A stretch of DNA of 6,101 nt from Lachnospiraceae bacterium (GTDB lineage Bacteria > Bacillota_A > Clostridia > Lachnospirales > Lachnospiraceae), in contig JAFQCI010000063.1 in NCBI GenBank assembly GCA_017416505.1, positions 1 to 6,101 on the forward strand, read 5' to 3'. The number at the start of each line of letters is the position of its first letter. Within the stretch, counting starts at the first letter, position 1. The notes under the pieces are model-generated. The model was not told where the DNA came from, did no database searches, and was given only the letters and a program-made list of their open reading frames with translations. This document shows positions 6,092 through 6,101 of this stretch, one piece after another. The position numbers were made by a program, and so were the translations under genes.

Positions 6092-6101
6092 TGCGTTATT
6101 A

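Overview
The window is AT-rich DNA with a Bacillota look: near-consensus sigma-A promoters, strong Shine-Dalgarno sites and TTG/ATG starts. Its protein families are typical of Clostridia such as Lachnospiraceae, though the family-level guess is inference. Every supported gene lies on the minus strand, so the reading order runs from position 6101 down to 1. It looks like the recombination module of an integrated mobile element.

Layout in reading order: (1) 6091-6086, a perfect -10 box at the window edge. (2) 6052-4622, a gene for a protein with two N-terminal helix-turn-helix segments and a plasmid pRiA4b ORF-3-like (IS1096 passenger TnpR-like) body. (3) 4621-4315, a non-coding stretch with an extended -10 promoter, a roughly 250-nt leader, a possible 23-codon leader peptide, and an intrinsic terminator with a competing antiterminator, i.e. 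a probable transcription attenuator. (4) 4314-4123, a 63-aa SHOCT-like small protein. (5) 4092-37, three consecutive large-serine-recombinase-family genes: A (516 aa, catalytic), B (291 aa, without the catalytic domain) and C (548 aa, catalytic). A/B overlap by 10 nt and B/C by 8 nt. (6) 28-2, a 10-bp inverted repeat just past the stop of C.

Working model: the small protein and the three recombinases form one operon driven by the promoter at 4603-4575. Read-through would depend on whether the leader folds as terminator or antiterminator, and the geometry suggests translation of the leader could decide this. A and C keep the serine nucleophile and the SRFARN arginine motif, so both should be able to cut and exchange DNA. 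B keeps only the DNA-binding recombinase domain, zinc ribbon and C-terminal tail, so it is more likely an accessory DNA-binding subunit than a decayed gene. The target site and the ends of the element are not visible. The most unusual features are the attenuator ahead of a recombinase operon and the catalytic-domain-less, translationally coupled middle gene.
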